From assembly GCA_022592435.1 (NCBI GenBank), contig JABYQS010000001.1, forward strand, positions 744,001 to 808,000: 64,000 nt of DNA. The letters are read 5' to 3'. Under the pieces are notes generated by a model. The model did no database searches. It worked only from the letters and a program-made list of their open reading frames with translations, and was not told the DNA's origin. Shown piece after piece: positions 12,574 to 23,500 of this stretch (positions within the stretch are counted from its first letter, which is position 1; each line of letters opens with the position of its first letter). This DNA is from Cerioporus squamosus. Taxonomy: Eukaryota > Basidiomycota > Agaricomycetes > Polyporales > Polyporaceae. A program made the position numbers and the translations under genes.

Positions 12574-13180
12574 TGCTCTAGGGTTTTGGCTCTTTGGCTT
12601 TGGGCGATCGACACTTTGGGACATTACGAGACGCTTGCATCACGATATACTTCATGCGACACCTACCTGGAAGTTGTGTGAGCAACCTGCAAGTAATCGC
12701 CCGTCACGTACGCGGGAAGGTGAGTGACTAGGAACGAGCACTTCAGCCGCCGGGATGAAGAATGTCCAAGACACACCGCGAAGATATCCAAGGGAGGTCT
12801 TGATTTCATGAGTCAAACGGACTAGAAGGGCGGTGCACAATAATGCGTACGGTAAGATCCAGCTAGGTGTGTGCTCGAGTTCTATGACGACGAGACCGGC
12901 GAACAAGACAAGATACGTAGCAATAACACAACAGACAGAATGAACGATGGCGTCTCGTCTGGGGACGTGAGTGTGGGTGGGGGGAATATGGGGGAATGGA
13001 TGTGCGGTGGGAATACAATGCGAGGTGCGTGCTAGATGCGACTCATGCTTCAACTAAACTGCGAACGTCCACGGCTCAGCGCACCCTCGTACAAATACAA
13101 CCTGGATCAAGCAGACGAACCCGAGAGATCAATAACCTCCTCTCCTAGCTTCTGGAACTTCACGACTGCCTCAGCAGCCC
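12574..13180. other. Convergent intergenic region
   Basis: 607 bp between the stop codons of two converging genes. A minus-strand open frame at 12652-13053 encodes hydrophobic stretches, but it has no supporting splice sites or homology I can recognise, so I treat it as non-coding 3' flank. Confidence 0.4.
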
Positions 13181-15197
13181 TCATGATCGCCGGTCACGTC
13201 GGCTCCTGTGCCTGTCCGAACGCGACAGGGTACGAGTACCAATGACGTCGGGAGGAATGGTCCCTCTCTCCAGCGCAGCGGCGATAACCTCTGCGGGGAG
13301 GTCAATCTGGGCACCGTCAGGGTACGCATAGGCGTCCAAGGGGGAATACGCCGGGGGCTCGACGTTCAGCGCATCCAACTGCGCGGCCGAGCTGTTGGAA
13401 GCATGAGCACTGGAGCCTGGGGGAGAAGAACTCGATGGAGCTAACGCCTGCAGATGGATGTCTCGCGGGCCCGGCGTGGGCAGGTCCGTGGGTACCGGCG
13501 ACTCTGGTGGAGGGTGCACATGTATCGCAAGGTCTGCGCCTGAAACGGAGGAGCGGGAGCCAGTGCGCGCATGAGCGATGGTGAATGGCTGGGGTCGGGG
13601 GATATTGAACTGGTTCGCACCTGCACCCGCAGGATCGCGGGAGTGCGACCGAGAGGAGCCGGTCGCAGATGACCCGTCGTCGTCTGCTCGAGAAGCCTCA
13701 TCCCTTGCCGTGGGAGAGGGAGGCAAATTAACGTTAGGAGGGGCGTGGAACGGCATGTCAGTGGGGGAGATGTACCTCCGCGATGTCGAGGGTCCCGCGC
13801 CGTTCAAGGTATCGGGTTCCTCCTCTATCGGCGTGATAGGCGGTGGCGGAGTGCCTGGAGGTGACGGTGAAGCAAGGGGACTTCCTCGGAGGGGGGAAGA
13901 GTCGATGGGGGCGGAGGACGAAAGACCGGAGCGAGGTCTTCGGGAGCGATGCGAACGACGCGAGCGCGTAGAACCACCGGCGGGGCTGGCAGGGGAAGCA
14001 ATTCCGCTTTGGATCGGGGTGATGTCCCCGCCCGCAGCAAGGAGGATACTGCCAACCTCGCTACCGTAGGCAGGTGGAGGCGCAAGTGTCCCTACGCTGG
14101 GCGCAAGCCCCCACCGCTTCACGTTCGCCTCAATGAAGACGAAGCCGGATTGACCGAGGTTGATATGGATGCTACAAGGGCCGTCGGCGCCGACGGTGGG
14201 GAACAAGTTCCAGTTCATCAGGCCTGTGTACGCGTCCTCCATCTTCCGGCCGTTCTTCGTGAAGAAGACGGTCCCGGAACGAGGACGATAGCCGACACCG
14301 AGAACGTCACCCTCCTTGAGACTGGTACCGCACGCGGTGGCGGTGAAGGGGTAGTTGTGCGACTTATCGCCGTTGGAGTGGTACGCGACTGAATGTCTGC
14401 AGAGCCCGGGGAGACGGAACCAAGGGTACGGCTTGGTCGCCAAACCGATAGCAACGTTTGTGGTCTCGGGCAGGTCGAACATCTTGGCTTCCCAGTAGTA
14501 GACTTCGTTAAGCTTGGGCAGGGGAAGATTCGACTGTACCGACGAAGCAGACGCCGGATCAGGGAGGAACGTGAGCTCGGTACGAGCGTGGACCAATAGA
14601 GACGACAGAGCCTCGAAGTCAGGGTCGAACGACCACGCTGATACGCCCTTCTCCTGGATGGACAGGAACTGCGAGAGAGTGATGTCTGTAGGCATAGAGT
14701 TGGGCGGGTACTGCATCTGGTACTCTGAGGTATAGCCATGAGTCTGCGGAGCGTGAGAGAACGAAGGGGGTTGGTTAATTACCCTTTGACCGCAAGTATG
14801 CGCGCCGCTCCGCCTCGCTGACGGTCTCCAACCAACGGGATTCGACGCCCTCGAAGCCGCCCTCCCCCTCGAGGAGGTCCTCGCGACTCATGTCGATGGG
14901 GCCGTCATGGTCGCGGAGCATGATACCGCGTCGCCTGCGGAGGAGGATAACGCATACTAGGAAGAGCAGGAGGAGAAAGAGGAAGGTCGAGAGCACGATA
15001 AGCATTGGGAGAATAATATAGAAGGCATCGCGAGATCCAGGGCGGGGCGACTGTGGCCTTTCATCCTGCTGAGCCGTGAGAGCGACGAGGGGGTCGGGGA
15101 GGTTGTCCTGGATGGCGTCGATGCTGGCTGACAAGGCCTCTGTTACGTCGTCCCAGCCGGCATAGATGTGAGCGGCGCGCTGCTGGGTGCGGCTCAT
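13181..15197 (-). CDS. SSH4/EAR1-like SPRY-domain ubiquitin-ligase adaptor
   Basis: Two exons, 14783-15197 and 13181-14724, 652 residues. One transmembrane span at about residues 58-85 (AFYIILPMLIVLSTFLFLLL) is followed by a basic stop-transfer RRRR. A SPRY domain follows (WEAKMFDLPETTNVAIGLAT, RPRSGTVFFTKNGRK, FPTVGADGPCSIHINLGQSG). The long C-terminus contains two PPAY motifs, PPPAYGSE and EPPAYSPL, of the PPxY type that binds WW domains of Rsp5/NEDD4 ligases. In yeast, Ssh4 and Ear1 have this same layout and deliver cargo such as permeases to the vacuole by recruiting Rsp5 at endosomes. The intron acceptor was set at ACCTCAG, which gives RSKEYQMQYPPNS and restores the frame. The join is exact and no break is seen. 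Confidence 0.85.
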
Positions 15198-15498
15198 GGC
15201 CTGGGAGGCAGGAGAGAGAGAGAGAAAGCGAGGGCGAGGAGCAGCAGAGAACGTCGAGCAGGCAGAGAACGAAGACGAACGAAGAGGAAGGAGACAGTCG
15301 GGCTGAGGACGGACAAGGCTGGTGGGAAGAAGCACACGAGCGTCCGACCTGAGGACCGCCGCGTCGGCCTGCACCGCCCGAGCTCCGGGGGAGACCGGGG
15401 CCACGCCGGACCTGCTGAGTCAGCAAACGCGGGGTACACGGGCGCCTGGGGACCTCGAGGAGCTCGTTCGGCGCTGGTGGGCTTGCTGCAGATCCTCT

Positions 15499-15516
15499 AT
15501 GGCCCGTCCCTCATGA
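15499..15516 (+). promoter_or_regulatory. Five-codon upstream ORF overlapping the SNF4 start
   Basis: ATG GCC CGT CCC TCA TGA: the stop of this tiny frame overlaps the SNF4 start codon (ATGA at 15513-15516). If the transcript begins upstream of 15499, ribosomes would have to leak past it or re-initiate. The transcript start is not known, so its presence in the mRNA is inference. Confidence 0.4.
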
Positions 15517-17169
15517 GCGGAACACTCTCCCCCAGCAACTCCCCCAGAGTCCGCAGGCGCGGCTCGACGCGCAGACCCCGCGCAGGCTCCCATCTCCCCC
15601 CGTTCACCCAAGAAAGCCACGATGCTGCGCTCTCTGCTATCAGAAACTACCTCAAGGGCCGCACCTCCTACGACACCTTCCCCGTCAGCTTCAGGCTCAT
15701 TGTCTTGGACTCCAAACTAGAGGTCAAGAAGGCCCTCCAATGTCTCCTCCTCAACGGTACCTTTCCCGCTTTACCCCGCTTTCCTCTGTCAAGCAGCTCA
15801 CTCCTGCACCCCGCTTCTCCAAGGTGTCGTCTCGGCACCACTATGGAACAGCGAAAAGTCCCAGTTTGCGGGCATGTTCACCGTCTCCGACATCATACAT
15901 CTCATCCAGTACTACTACCAATGCTCGTCCTACGACGCAGCCGCTGCCGATGTCGAGACCTTCAGACTAGAGTCTCTGCGAGGTGCGTGCATGCGTTCTT
16001 GCCATCTTCCCATGCAATCAACCTCACATCGATACAGACATTGAGAAGCACCTCGGTGTTGCCCCTCCACCCCTCCTGCGCGAGCATCCCTCTGCATCCC
16101 TCTTCGAAGCCGCCAAGCTCTTGATCCAGACCCATGCACGCCGTGTCCCCCTTCTTGACCTCGACTCTGAGACCGGCCACGAGGTCCTCGTGTCCATACT
16201 CACCCAGTACCGATTGCTCAAGTTCATTTCCATAAACGTCAGTGTGCGAGTTACCCCCGTCCGCTCAGGCGCTGACCATTCCTGTACCATCGCCTCCTCG
16301 TCTACTCCCTGCAGTGTGGCAGAGAAATCCAGCAGCTTCATTTGCCCCTGCGCAAGCTCGGAATAGGCACCTATGTCTCCGCACAACCCCTCCCTCCGGT
16401 TGCCGAACGTCCAGAAGGGTACAACCCGTACCATCCCATCTCCACCGCGACCCTCGACACCACCGTGTTCGATGTCGTTCATATGTTCTCAGAACGAGGC
16501 ATCTCTGCCGTCCCCATCATAGACAAGGACGGCATCGTCGTCAACCTGTACGAGACGGTTGATGTCATCGTAAGTTAGCCTTTCCCTTACGGTATCTCTC
16601 ACTGGTCAGAACAAGGCTAAATGCTCTTGCGACAGACTCTCGTCCGGCTCGGCGCCTACCAATCCCTGGACTTGACAATCTCGGAGGCCCTGAACCAACG
16701 ATCGCCTGACTTCCCCGGTGTCGTCATCTGCACCGCGTCGGATTCGTTAGGCACGCTCATGCAGCTCATCAAGAAGCGGCGCGTGCACCGCCTTGTCGTG
16801 GTCGAGGGCGAGGTGAGATAGATCTGTGTCGTGCTCGTGTTCGCAACTGACCTGGAGATGTGAACGTAGGAGGAAGAGAGACGAGGCGGCAAGAAGGGCC
16901 GCCTGCTGGGTATCATCACGTTGAGTGATGTACTCCGATACCTCATCGGCGATGTTTCCATTGGTGAGGGACCGATGGAATCCACCACACCCATTCCAGA
17001 CCCTCCGGTACCTGCACCTGCTCCGGAAGCTCCTCCCGCAGACGCGCCCGAGGCAGCCGCTGCTCCTGCGGAGGCTGCGCCACCAGACGCTGCTCCCTCA
17101 GAGGAGCCTGCACAACCTCCAGGACCGGAGCAACCACCGGAGGAGAGTGCTGCGGACGGACAGACGTAG
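15513..17169 (+). CDS. SNF4: AMP-activated/SNF1 kinase gamma subunit (CBS-domain protein)
   Basis: Six exons: 15513-15756, 15824-15982, 16038-16237, 16315-16569, 16636-16812 and 16870-17169; 444 residues, fully in frame. Four CBS repeats are readable: the first around SAIRNYLKGRTSYDTFP and FAGMFTVSDIIHLIQYYYQ, the second around AAKLLIQTHARRVPLLD, the third around TTVFDVVHMFSERGISAVP, and the fourth around SLGTLMQLIKKRRVHRLVV and GIITLSDVLRYLIG. This is the nucleotide-sensing regulatory subunit of the SNF1/AMPK complex that controls response to glucose and energy status. An insert EEERRGGKKGR lies inside CBS4, and a Pro/Ala-rich tail of about 60 residues (PAPAPEAPPADAPEAAAAPA) extends the C-terminus beyond the usual fungal length. 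Intron 1 uses a CCAAG acceptor. The promoter is shared with the divergent SSH4-like gene. Confidence 0.92.
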
Positions 17170-17528
17170 TTTCACGATGGCATGCAGTTCACCGTAGATG
17201 TAGCCTTACAGATCTCGCACTTGGCCTTGGACGCATCTGTACCAGTATTCTTGTTGTTTTCTACGATCTTGGAGGGCTAATAGTAACACGCAACGCATCC
17301 TTGCTCATGCACCTTACTCACGCAGAGTGTTTGTCCCGGATAATAAGAGCATGACCAAGTACTTCACCAAGGTACCTGCATGCAGACAGGCGCCCACCTC
17401 GGTAAGGAGGCAACGGTGGGCCCAAGGCTGCCGGCACGCTCACGCATGGCTCTGCACCACTTCCTCCTGCTCCTCCACCCTCCCCCTCCCCCTCACTTCC
17501 CGTCCTACACTCCCGGACCCTCCTCACG
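17170..17528. other. Intergenic between SNF4 and VAM7
   Basis: 359 bp with the SNF4 3' end and the VAM7 upstream region, rich in pyrimidine runs just before the VAM7 ATG as is common in fungal promoters. No gene seen. Confidence 0.4.
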
Positions 17529-18620
17529 ATGACCGCCATACAGGCCATTCACGTCCGCGGCTGGGAAGAGCGCCCCGAGCCCAAGCCACACGTCGTCTTC
17601 CGCATCGAAATCCAAGCCTCCGTCCGCTCCTGGCAGATGTGGCGCCGCTACTCCGAGTTCGCAGACTTGCACGTCGAGCTCACCAAATCCTGCGGCGCAC
17701 CCCCGCCCGCCCCGCTCCCGCCCAAGAACTCGCTCAAGATGCTCCGCTCGAGCTCGAACCCCACCCTGCTCGAGGAGCGCCGCGCCGGGCTCGAGGCGTA
17801 CCTCCGCGCGATCCTGTCGGCCAAGGACGACGTCTGGCGCGAGTCCTTCGCCTTCCGCGACTTCCTCGGGGTGCCCGTCGGCAAGCAGGACGGAGGGGCG
17901 ACGACGGGCGCGCAGTTCACCGCGTCGTCGTGGCTCGACGAGCACCAAGACGTGCAGGCGCGCGTGCGCGACGTGCGGGCTGACATCAACCGGCGCGATG
18001 CGCTCGCGGACAGTGGGGACGTGTCGGGCTCGCACCAGGCGAACGTGCAGGCGAAGAAGAAGCTCGCGGGCGTGCTCTCGCGCGTCGGCGCGCTCGAGAG
18101 CGGGCTGCAGGCGTTGGGGCTGGCGGGCATGAGCGAGGGCGAGCTGCAGAGGCGGACAGATATGGCCGCGCGGCTGCGGGACGACTGCGAGAAGCTCGCG
18201 AAGATCGTCACGGTCGCGAGGATGACTGCGCGGGGCATCGGGACCGCGGCGGAGCGCAATCCTGCACCGGCGGGAGACCGCGAGGCGTTGCTTGGGTCGT
18301 CGTCGGGCAGCAAGATGCCCGGAGGGTTCAACAGGCCTGTTGCGCGGGTATTCGGGCAGGCAGCTCAACCCCGAGAAACGGAGGAGACACGACCTTTGGA
18401 CGACCATGGATTGGTGCAGCTGCAGCAGAATCATATGGAGCAGCAGGACGCGCAGCTCGCTCAGCTGTCGACAATTCTACAACGGCAGAAGCAACTTGGG
18501 CTTGCAATAAACCAGGAGATCAGAGAACAGATCGAGGATCTGGATGCTCTTACGACGGAGGTGGACCATGTTGGAGGCAAGTTGACGAGCGCGAAGAGGC
18601 AGTTGAATAGGTTGGGTTGA
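17529..18620 (+). CDS. VAM7: VAM7-like PX-domain t-SNARE
   Basis: Single exon, 363 residues, one of the few intronless genes here. Residues 1-115 form a PX domain: WQMWRRYSEFADLHVELTK contains the conserved RRYSEF that contacts phosphoinositide, followed by PPKNSLKMLRSS and RRAGLEAYLRAIL. The middle is helical and charged. Residues about 295-362 match a Qc-SNARE motif: QQNHMEQQDAQLAQLSTILQ, then QKQLGLAINQEIREQIEDLD, with no C-terminal transmembrane segment. This combination (PX plus SNARE, no anchor) is that of yeast Vam7, which binds PI3P on vacuole and endosome membranes and drives vacuole fusion with HOPS. The start is the first ATG of the frame and directly precedes the PX domain. Converges with MTM1 122 bp downstream. 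Confidence 0.88.
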   Translation: MTAIQAIHVRGWEERPEPKPHVVFRIEIQASVRSWQMWRRYSEFADLHVELTKSCGAPPPAPLPPKNSLKMLRSSSNPTLLEERRAGLEAYLRAILSAKDDVWRESFAFRDFLGVPVGKQDGGATTGAQFTASSWLDEHQDVQARVRDVRADINRRDALADSGDVSGSHQANVQAKKKLAGVLSRVGALESGLQALGLAGMSEGELQRRTDMAARLRDDCEKLAKIVTVARMTARGIGTAAERNPAPAGDREALLGSSSGSKMPGGFNRPVARVFGQAAQPRETEETRPLDDHGLVQLQQNHMEQQDAQLAQLSTILQRQKQLGLAINQEIREQIEDLDALTTEVDHVGGKLTSAKRQLNRLG

Positions 18621-18742
18621 TCTGGATGTACTACGACCTTCCATTCCACCTGGTATTACATGGCTATATTGCTTTCCCCGGGTATTAGATGCAATATGTA
18701 TGTGTAAGGACAATGTGCACAGTAGAGTATCGTACGGATCTA

Positions 18743-19922
18743 TCATGAGTCTACATGTCTACCCTTGGTCAAGACTCGTCCAAAGCCCTGCCGAGAAGTG
18801 AGTATGGGGTTCATATGACGAACATTGAAAACTCACCTCGAAGCAGGCGATCATAATCCCACACGCCGGTGCAATCTTGGTGATGCGAGGGACAATTCCA
18901 GCGTAAAGTGCACCGATGCCCTCAGTCCGCAGGATCTCGGCCGTAAGGCCCAACGATGATGTCGTCTTCGTCGTCGCAGACATAAGCATTGCTTGTCTCC
19001 GCGTCTTGAGGACGTCGAAAGGCGACGTTATCAGCGCCGCGGTGGTCCCGCTCAATGCACCACTGGCAAACGCGACACCGGCACCCTCGTAACCGAGCTT
19101 GCCCAAGTGCCGCTTGGTCGTTTCGTAGCTAGCCCAGTACAGCCCACTGAAGGGTACGTCGCGCCATAATGTGGGTCCGAGGCCGCGCCAGAGGTAATGC
19201 CAGCCGTTGGACTGGGCAAGGCTGCGTACTGAGGACAAGACAGAGCGGAGGGTATGTGGGTGGTCGGGGGAGGGAGGCGTTGATTGGAGATTTGTACGGA
19301 CGAGTTCCAAGGGAGACATGAGTGACGTTATTGTTGTCCGTGCAATGATACCAGCGGAGAGAGGAACGATGGGTTCGGGGAGTAATGGTGGAAGCGTGAC
19401 GTTCAGCAGATGGTCATATGTGAGCATGTACGATGTTGCGAAGGTACGCCGATCAGTCTAGCGGAGACGAAAGGCGGCATTCAGCATAATGGACACTGTA
19501 CAAGAGGACATGCATACTCACAATGACGTGCCGGCGCCCTTCCACAACCCTGCGATACCTTCTGCTCGCCATACATGCTTCACCGCGTCGAAAAATCCGT
19601 TCACCCTCTCCGTTCTGTACACGCCATGATCCCATATGCATACGACCTCTCCTTCCACCGCGCTGACAAGTGAGGACATGTTCCGGACGCAGGAAGCAGG
19701 TGTCGCCTGGCAGCATGCGCCGGGAGGCGGATTTGGGAAGAGAGGTTGACGAGGTGGAGGTTGCGTCTGCAGACGCGTTTTCACAACATCAAAAGGGGTC
19801 ACTGTGTGGGGTTCCAATCAGCGAATGCATTCTCAACCTCGTCAATGAAGGGACTCACTGGTCAGCGCGGTGACCGTCGACCCAACCGCGGCCGCAACGA
19901 GCTTTGCCTCGAACGGCTCCAT
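18743..19922 (-). CDS. MTM1: Mitochondrial carrier MTM1/SLC25A39-like (one frame break)
   Basis: Exons 19859-19922, 19522-19801, 18837-19457 and 18743-18787; about 336 residues. Three mitochondrial-carrier repeats carry the signature PX[DE]XX[KR]: TPFDVVKTRLQTQ, SPLELVRTNLQS and SPFDVLKTRRQAM. Length, the long Pro-rich loop after the first helix (QTQPPPRQPLFPNPPP) and GLWKGAGTSL match Mtm1, a carrier of the inner mitochondrial membrane linked to glutathione import, iron-sulfur and manganese-SOD homeostasis. At the start of exon 3, VPSQ is followed by a broken frame; one extra A in the CAACA at about 19436 would restore VPSQTSYMLTYDHLL, so a 1-nt deletion in the sequence is likely. The last exon adds only about 14 residues. 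Confidence 0.85.
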
Positions 19923-20559
19923 GTGTGCTGAACACCAGAGGCAAAAGGAAGAATAGCCTAGGTTCTGGGATGTGTTCTGAGCTGGTATGAAGGCGAGCTT
20001 TGGGGACGAGTCAAGGAACTCGCACGGCCGCGGGGTGTGGGTCGACGTCGGGAGACTGGGTTAAGGAATCCCGCGCCGAGTCGCTGCGTCATGTATGGCT
20101 GGCTGTCTGCTTATCTGATAATCTTCTCCTCAGGTGTCGGTGATAATCTAGGCGCTGGAAGATCATGCATGCCGCGCGTTTGTGCACTGTGACTCGGAGC
20201 CACATTGTCAGGCGCTCGTCAAGACGTCCCTCCGACCAGCTCCGACCTCGTTCGATCCAGAGTACTTGACGCATAAGTGTATAGATGGATTATCGACACG
20301 GCGGGCAGGTTAAGTACAAACCAGTCTAAAATAAAAAGATGCAGTGACGACCCATGATGCAGATGAGGATAAAAAGTAGTTGGTTGGTAAGGAGTGAACA
20401 ACTGGCGGTAGGAACACAGGTCTGCAAGGTGAGTTGGCGAGAGATACAGTAGAACGAGCGTGCGCATGGAGCCGAGCGGCGAGGCATGGAGGGCAGGTGA
20501 TAATGAAACAGTATCGGGTTGTTAGTGGCAGAGTCAGATAGCGCAAATGACGATAACGA
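19923..20559. other. Intergenic, no supported gene
   Basis: 637 bp between the MTM1 start and the RhoGEF stop. Contains AT-richer sequence near the RhoGEF end, plausible as a 3' UTR. Minus-strand open frames here lack support. Confidence 0.4.
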
Positions 20560-23500
20560 TTAGGCCTTGGATGCAGGTATGTGGATGTTGATAGCTGTGC
20601 GCATGAGATGTGAGACACTTGAGTCGCGACAACAAGTGTCAGCGAGGGACTCACCTCGGAACCACGTCAAGGCGTCAGATGTTGAAGGCGCATCGAAGTA
20701 TAGGATCGCCTTGTTGTCAACCAAGCGAAGAGCTACGAGATTACTCAGCCAAGGAACAGCAATAAGACCACAAACCAGAGGCTTACTGGTACCATGGACA
20801 ATACTTGCTGGTTGAGGTAGAGTTTGCATCCGTAGCACAGCCCACAGATCAACAACGGAGTTCGGGTCCTGCCCTTCTGAAGGGTCTCTGCAGAGTACCA
20901 GCAAATCATTGCAAAGGATGCCGATCAGGGCCCTAGGGGTCAGTTCTGGCGACAAGCATTCGACCTCGACAGACGAAGCGTCGCCTTGCGCGTCGATGAC
21001 TTCAAAAGCCACCGTCGCCTTCCTGACGACACGGGTGAGCTGCAGCGGACCGTCCATGATGAGACGTCTGAAACGAGGTCAGCAAAAATCTCGATCTAGG
21101 GTAACAGTCTACGTACCGGTGCGGCTGCACGAGCGGGCTGGGGAACTTCCCGCGTATTCTGCTTTGCCACTGTACGAGTCGACGACGGGACTCAGCATCC
21201 CGCTTCCCCTCGTTCATGTTTGTGGCGAGGGAGGCGATCTCCGTCAAGGCACGATCAATAGGATCGTCCATGTACTCGTACATCGGCGGACTGCTCCGGA
21301 CCAGTTCCTCGAGCTGACATCATGTGTAAGCAGGGGCACGACGACTCAATACGTACTGGCACATACCAGAAGGCGATACCGAGGGATGCGCTGCACAGGA
21401 AGGAGCAGGTATCCTTCCAGATTTAGCTGAGAATGTCTTGGATTCATCCTGCAACGCTTCAAGTACGCCTTGATTCGCTTCCGTTGGCTTGATGTGAGAG
21501 TGACTGCGTTCGCCGACGATCCACCGTCTGGGGAAACCGAGTTGCCCATGCCAGCCGTCATAGTCAAGCCCAGACCCACGAGCTGTGCGCTGCTGGACGA
21601 TGGCGACAGTGCCTGACCGGGTGATGGTGTCGTCGGCCTGTCAGATATCCACGTCTTGATGCGTTGAACAGAGTTATCGAAGTTGCTAATGAGAAAGGTC
21701 AGGCACGTTTCTTCGCTTGGAACCCTGGCTCCACTTACTTGATGTAGGTCGAGTACATCTTCATGAAAGCAGCATGCGAGACAAACGTATTCGCTACATC
21801 TCGCGCGACGTCCAGCGACAGCTGTGCGTCGATTTCCCCTTGAGACGGTCCGAGTATCGGGGCGGAGGCACGCTCGAGTGCAGGCAAGAAGCTCTGCTGG
21901 TGGAAGACGAACAAGGCCTCAATCCCGCCAAACACGATCTTCCGCTCATGTGCCGGGACCACAGTATCCTTGCCCTGTCCGACGCCACCGATACCGTTGG
22001 TGGCGGCAGAGGCAGGTTTGATGTAGATGTCGACAAGCTCTTGCAAGCCTTTGACGTATGTCCGTTCCGTTCTATCAAATTGAATGCTGAGTCAAAGGCC
22101 GTGGTAGCAAGATATAAGAGGACGTACTCGACGATCTCACGGATGACCCGAGCTCGCTTCGCCTTGTCATCCTTGTGCTTCCGCTCCTCACCACTGCCTG
22201 AGCCGGTGCTATCGGTCGTCGCAACGCTGTTGGTTTGCGTCATGCTGCCGTTGCGCGAGATGTTGACGCGACCTTCAGTGCTCCGCAAGTTGACAGACTC
22301 CGGCCGCGAAGACGACGAACCAGCCGACCCGACGGACGACACCGACATCTCAGAAGGAAGACGACCGTTGTCAACCATCGTCGGCCGGCGGGACCGCGTG
22401 GGGGGAACCTCCGGTGGCGGTCCACCGTACAACGACAACGTCTGTGCCTGAGACTGGCTGAGATCATGCATGTCGCGAAGGTATGACATGACGGAACGCA
22501 GGGCACGAACACGTGCCTCCCGAGCCCGCTCCTCCTCACGACGACGGATTTCGTCGTAAGTATCCACCACGACAGGGCTAGGAGCGGCCGGAGCGAATTC
22601 GTCCGCGTCCTCAGCACTGTTCGTAGCCGTTACGCCGGGAACGAACTGTGAAGCATTCGGAATAGGGATGGGGGAGACGTCAATTGGGAGGAAGCTCCTG
22701 CGTTTCGTTGCGCGCGATCCAGCCGCAGGCGCCGGTGCAAGGAGGCTATTGGTAGGGGAGGTGACGGGCGCCAGCTTGGCTGCCTCGTTAGAGGCCTTCT
22801 TGAGCTGGTCAAGAGGAGAGATCTTGAGGAGGTCGCTCGACGCCTTACGGGACAGGCTGGGCGGCATGGGCGGGTGTTCGGAGGACTGTGCTTGATGCAG
22901 CAAAGCACCTGTCGTGGAGATGCGCACATCGATGGAGGGAACGGAAGCGAGGTCCTTGGGTGGGGGTGGGCGGGTAGGGAAGTGATGGTTCCGTACTTGC
23001 GATGCATGCAAAGAAGTCCGCGGGGTGACGGTTGGTTGGTCTGGTCGCATCTTGCCCATGGACATTTTCTTCAGGAAACCCCAGCGGCTCGACTTGTCCT
23101 CCTTCGAGCGTGGCCGCGGAGGCAAGGCATGATCCATCGCATAGGCACCTTCCTGCGGGAATACGACACGGTTGATCGGAAGGGGAGGAACCGGCTCAAC
23201 TTCAGTCTCCTCTTCGGTCGGACTGTCCCAGATGCTGCTATCCACCGTCCTCCTCGACCGGTTGCTGGAGGTCGGTGACATGGCACCGGCAGCCACTCCG
23301 AGACTCGCGAACCTGCGGGGGACGGACTGATCCTGCGCGGAACTGCCTATGTTGAGCAGATTGGAGCTGGACGCAGACGTGACATATTCAGTGAGGGCGG
23401 GTCGCTGAGGCGATGAGGACGCTGATGCCGATAGGCCACGCATGGAACCACCATAGTTCCTGCGCAACTCTCCAGCGCTCTTCATTCTACGAACTTCCCG

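Noticed and set aside
12652..13053. A minus-strand frame with hydrophobic stretches
   Set aside because: No recognisable family, no splice signals, and it lies in the 3' flanks of two converging genes.
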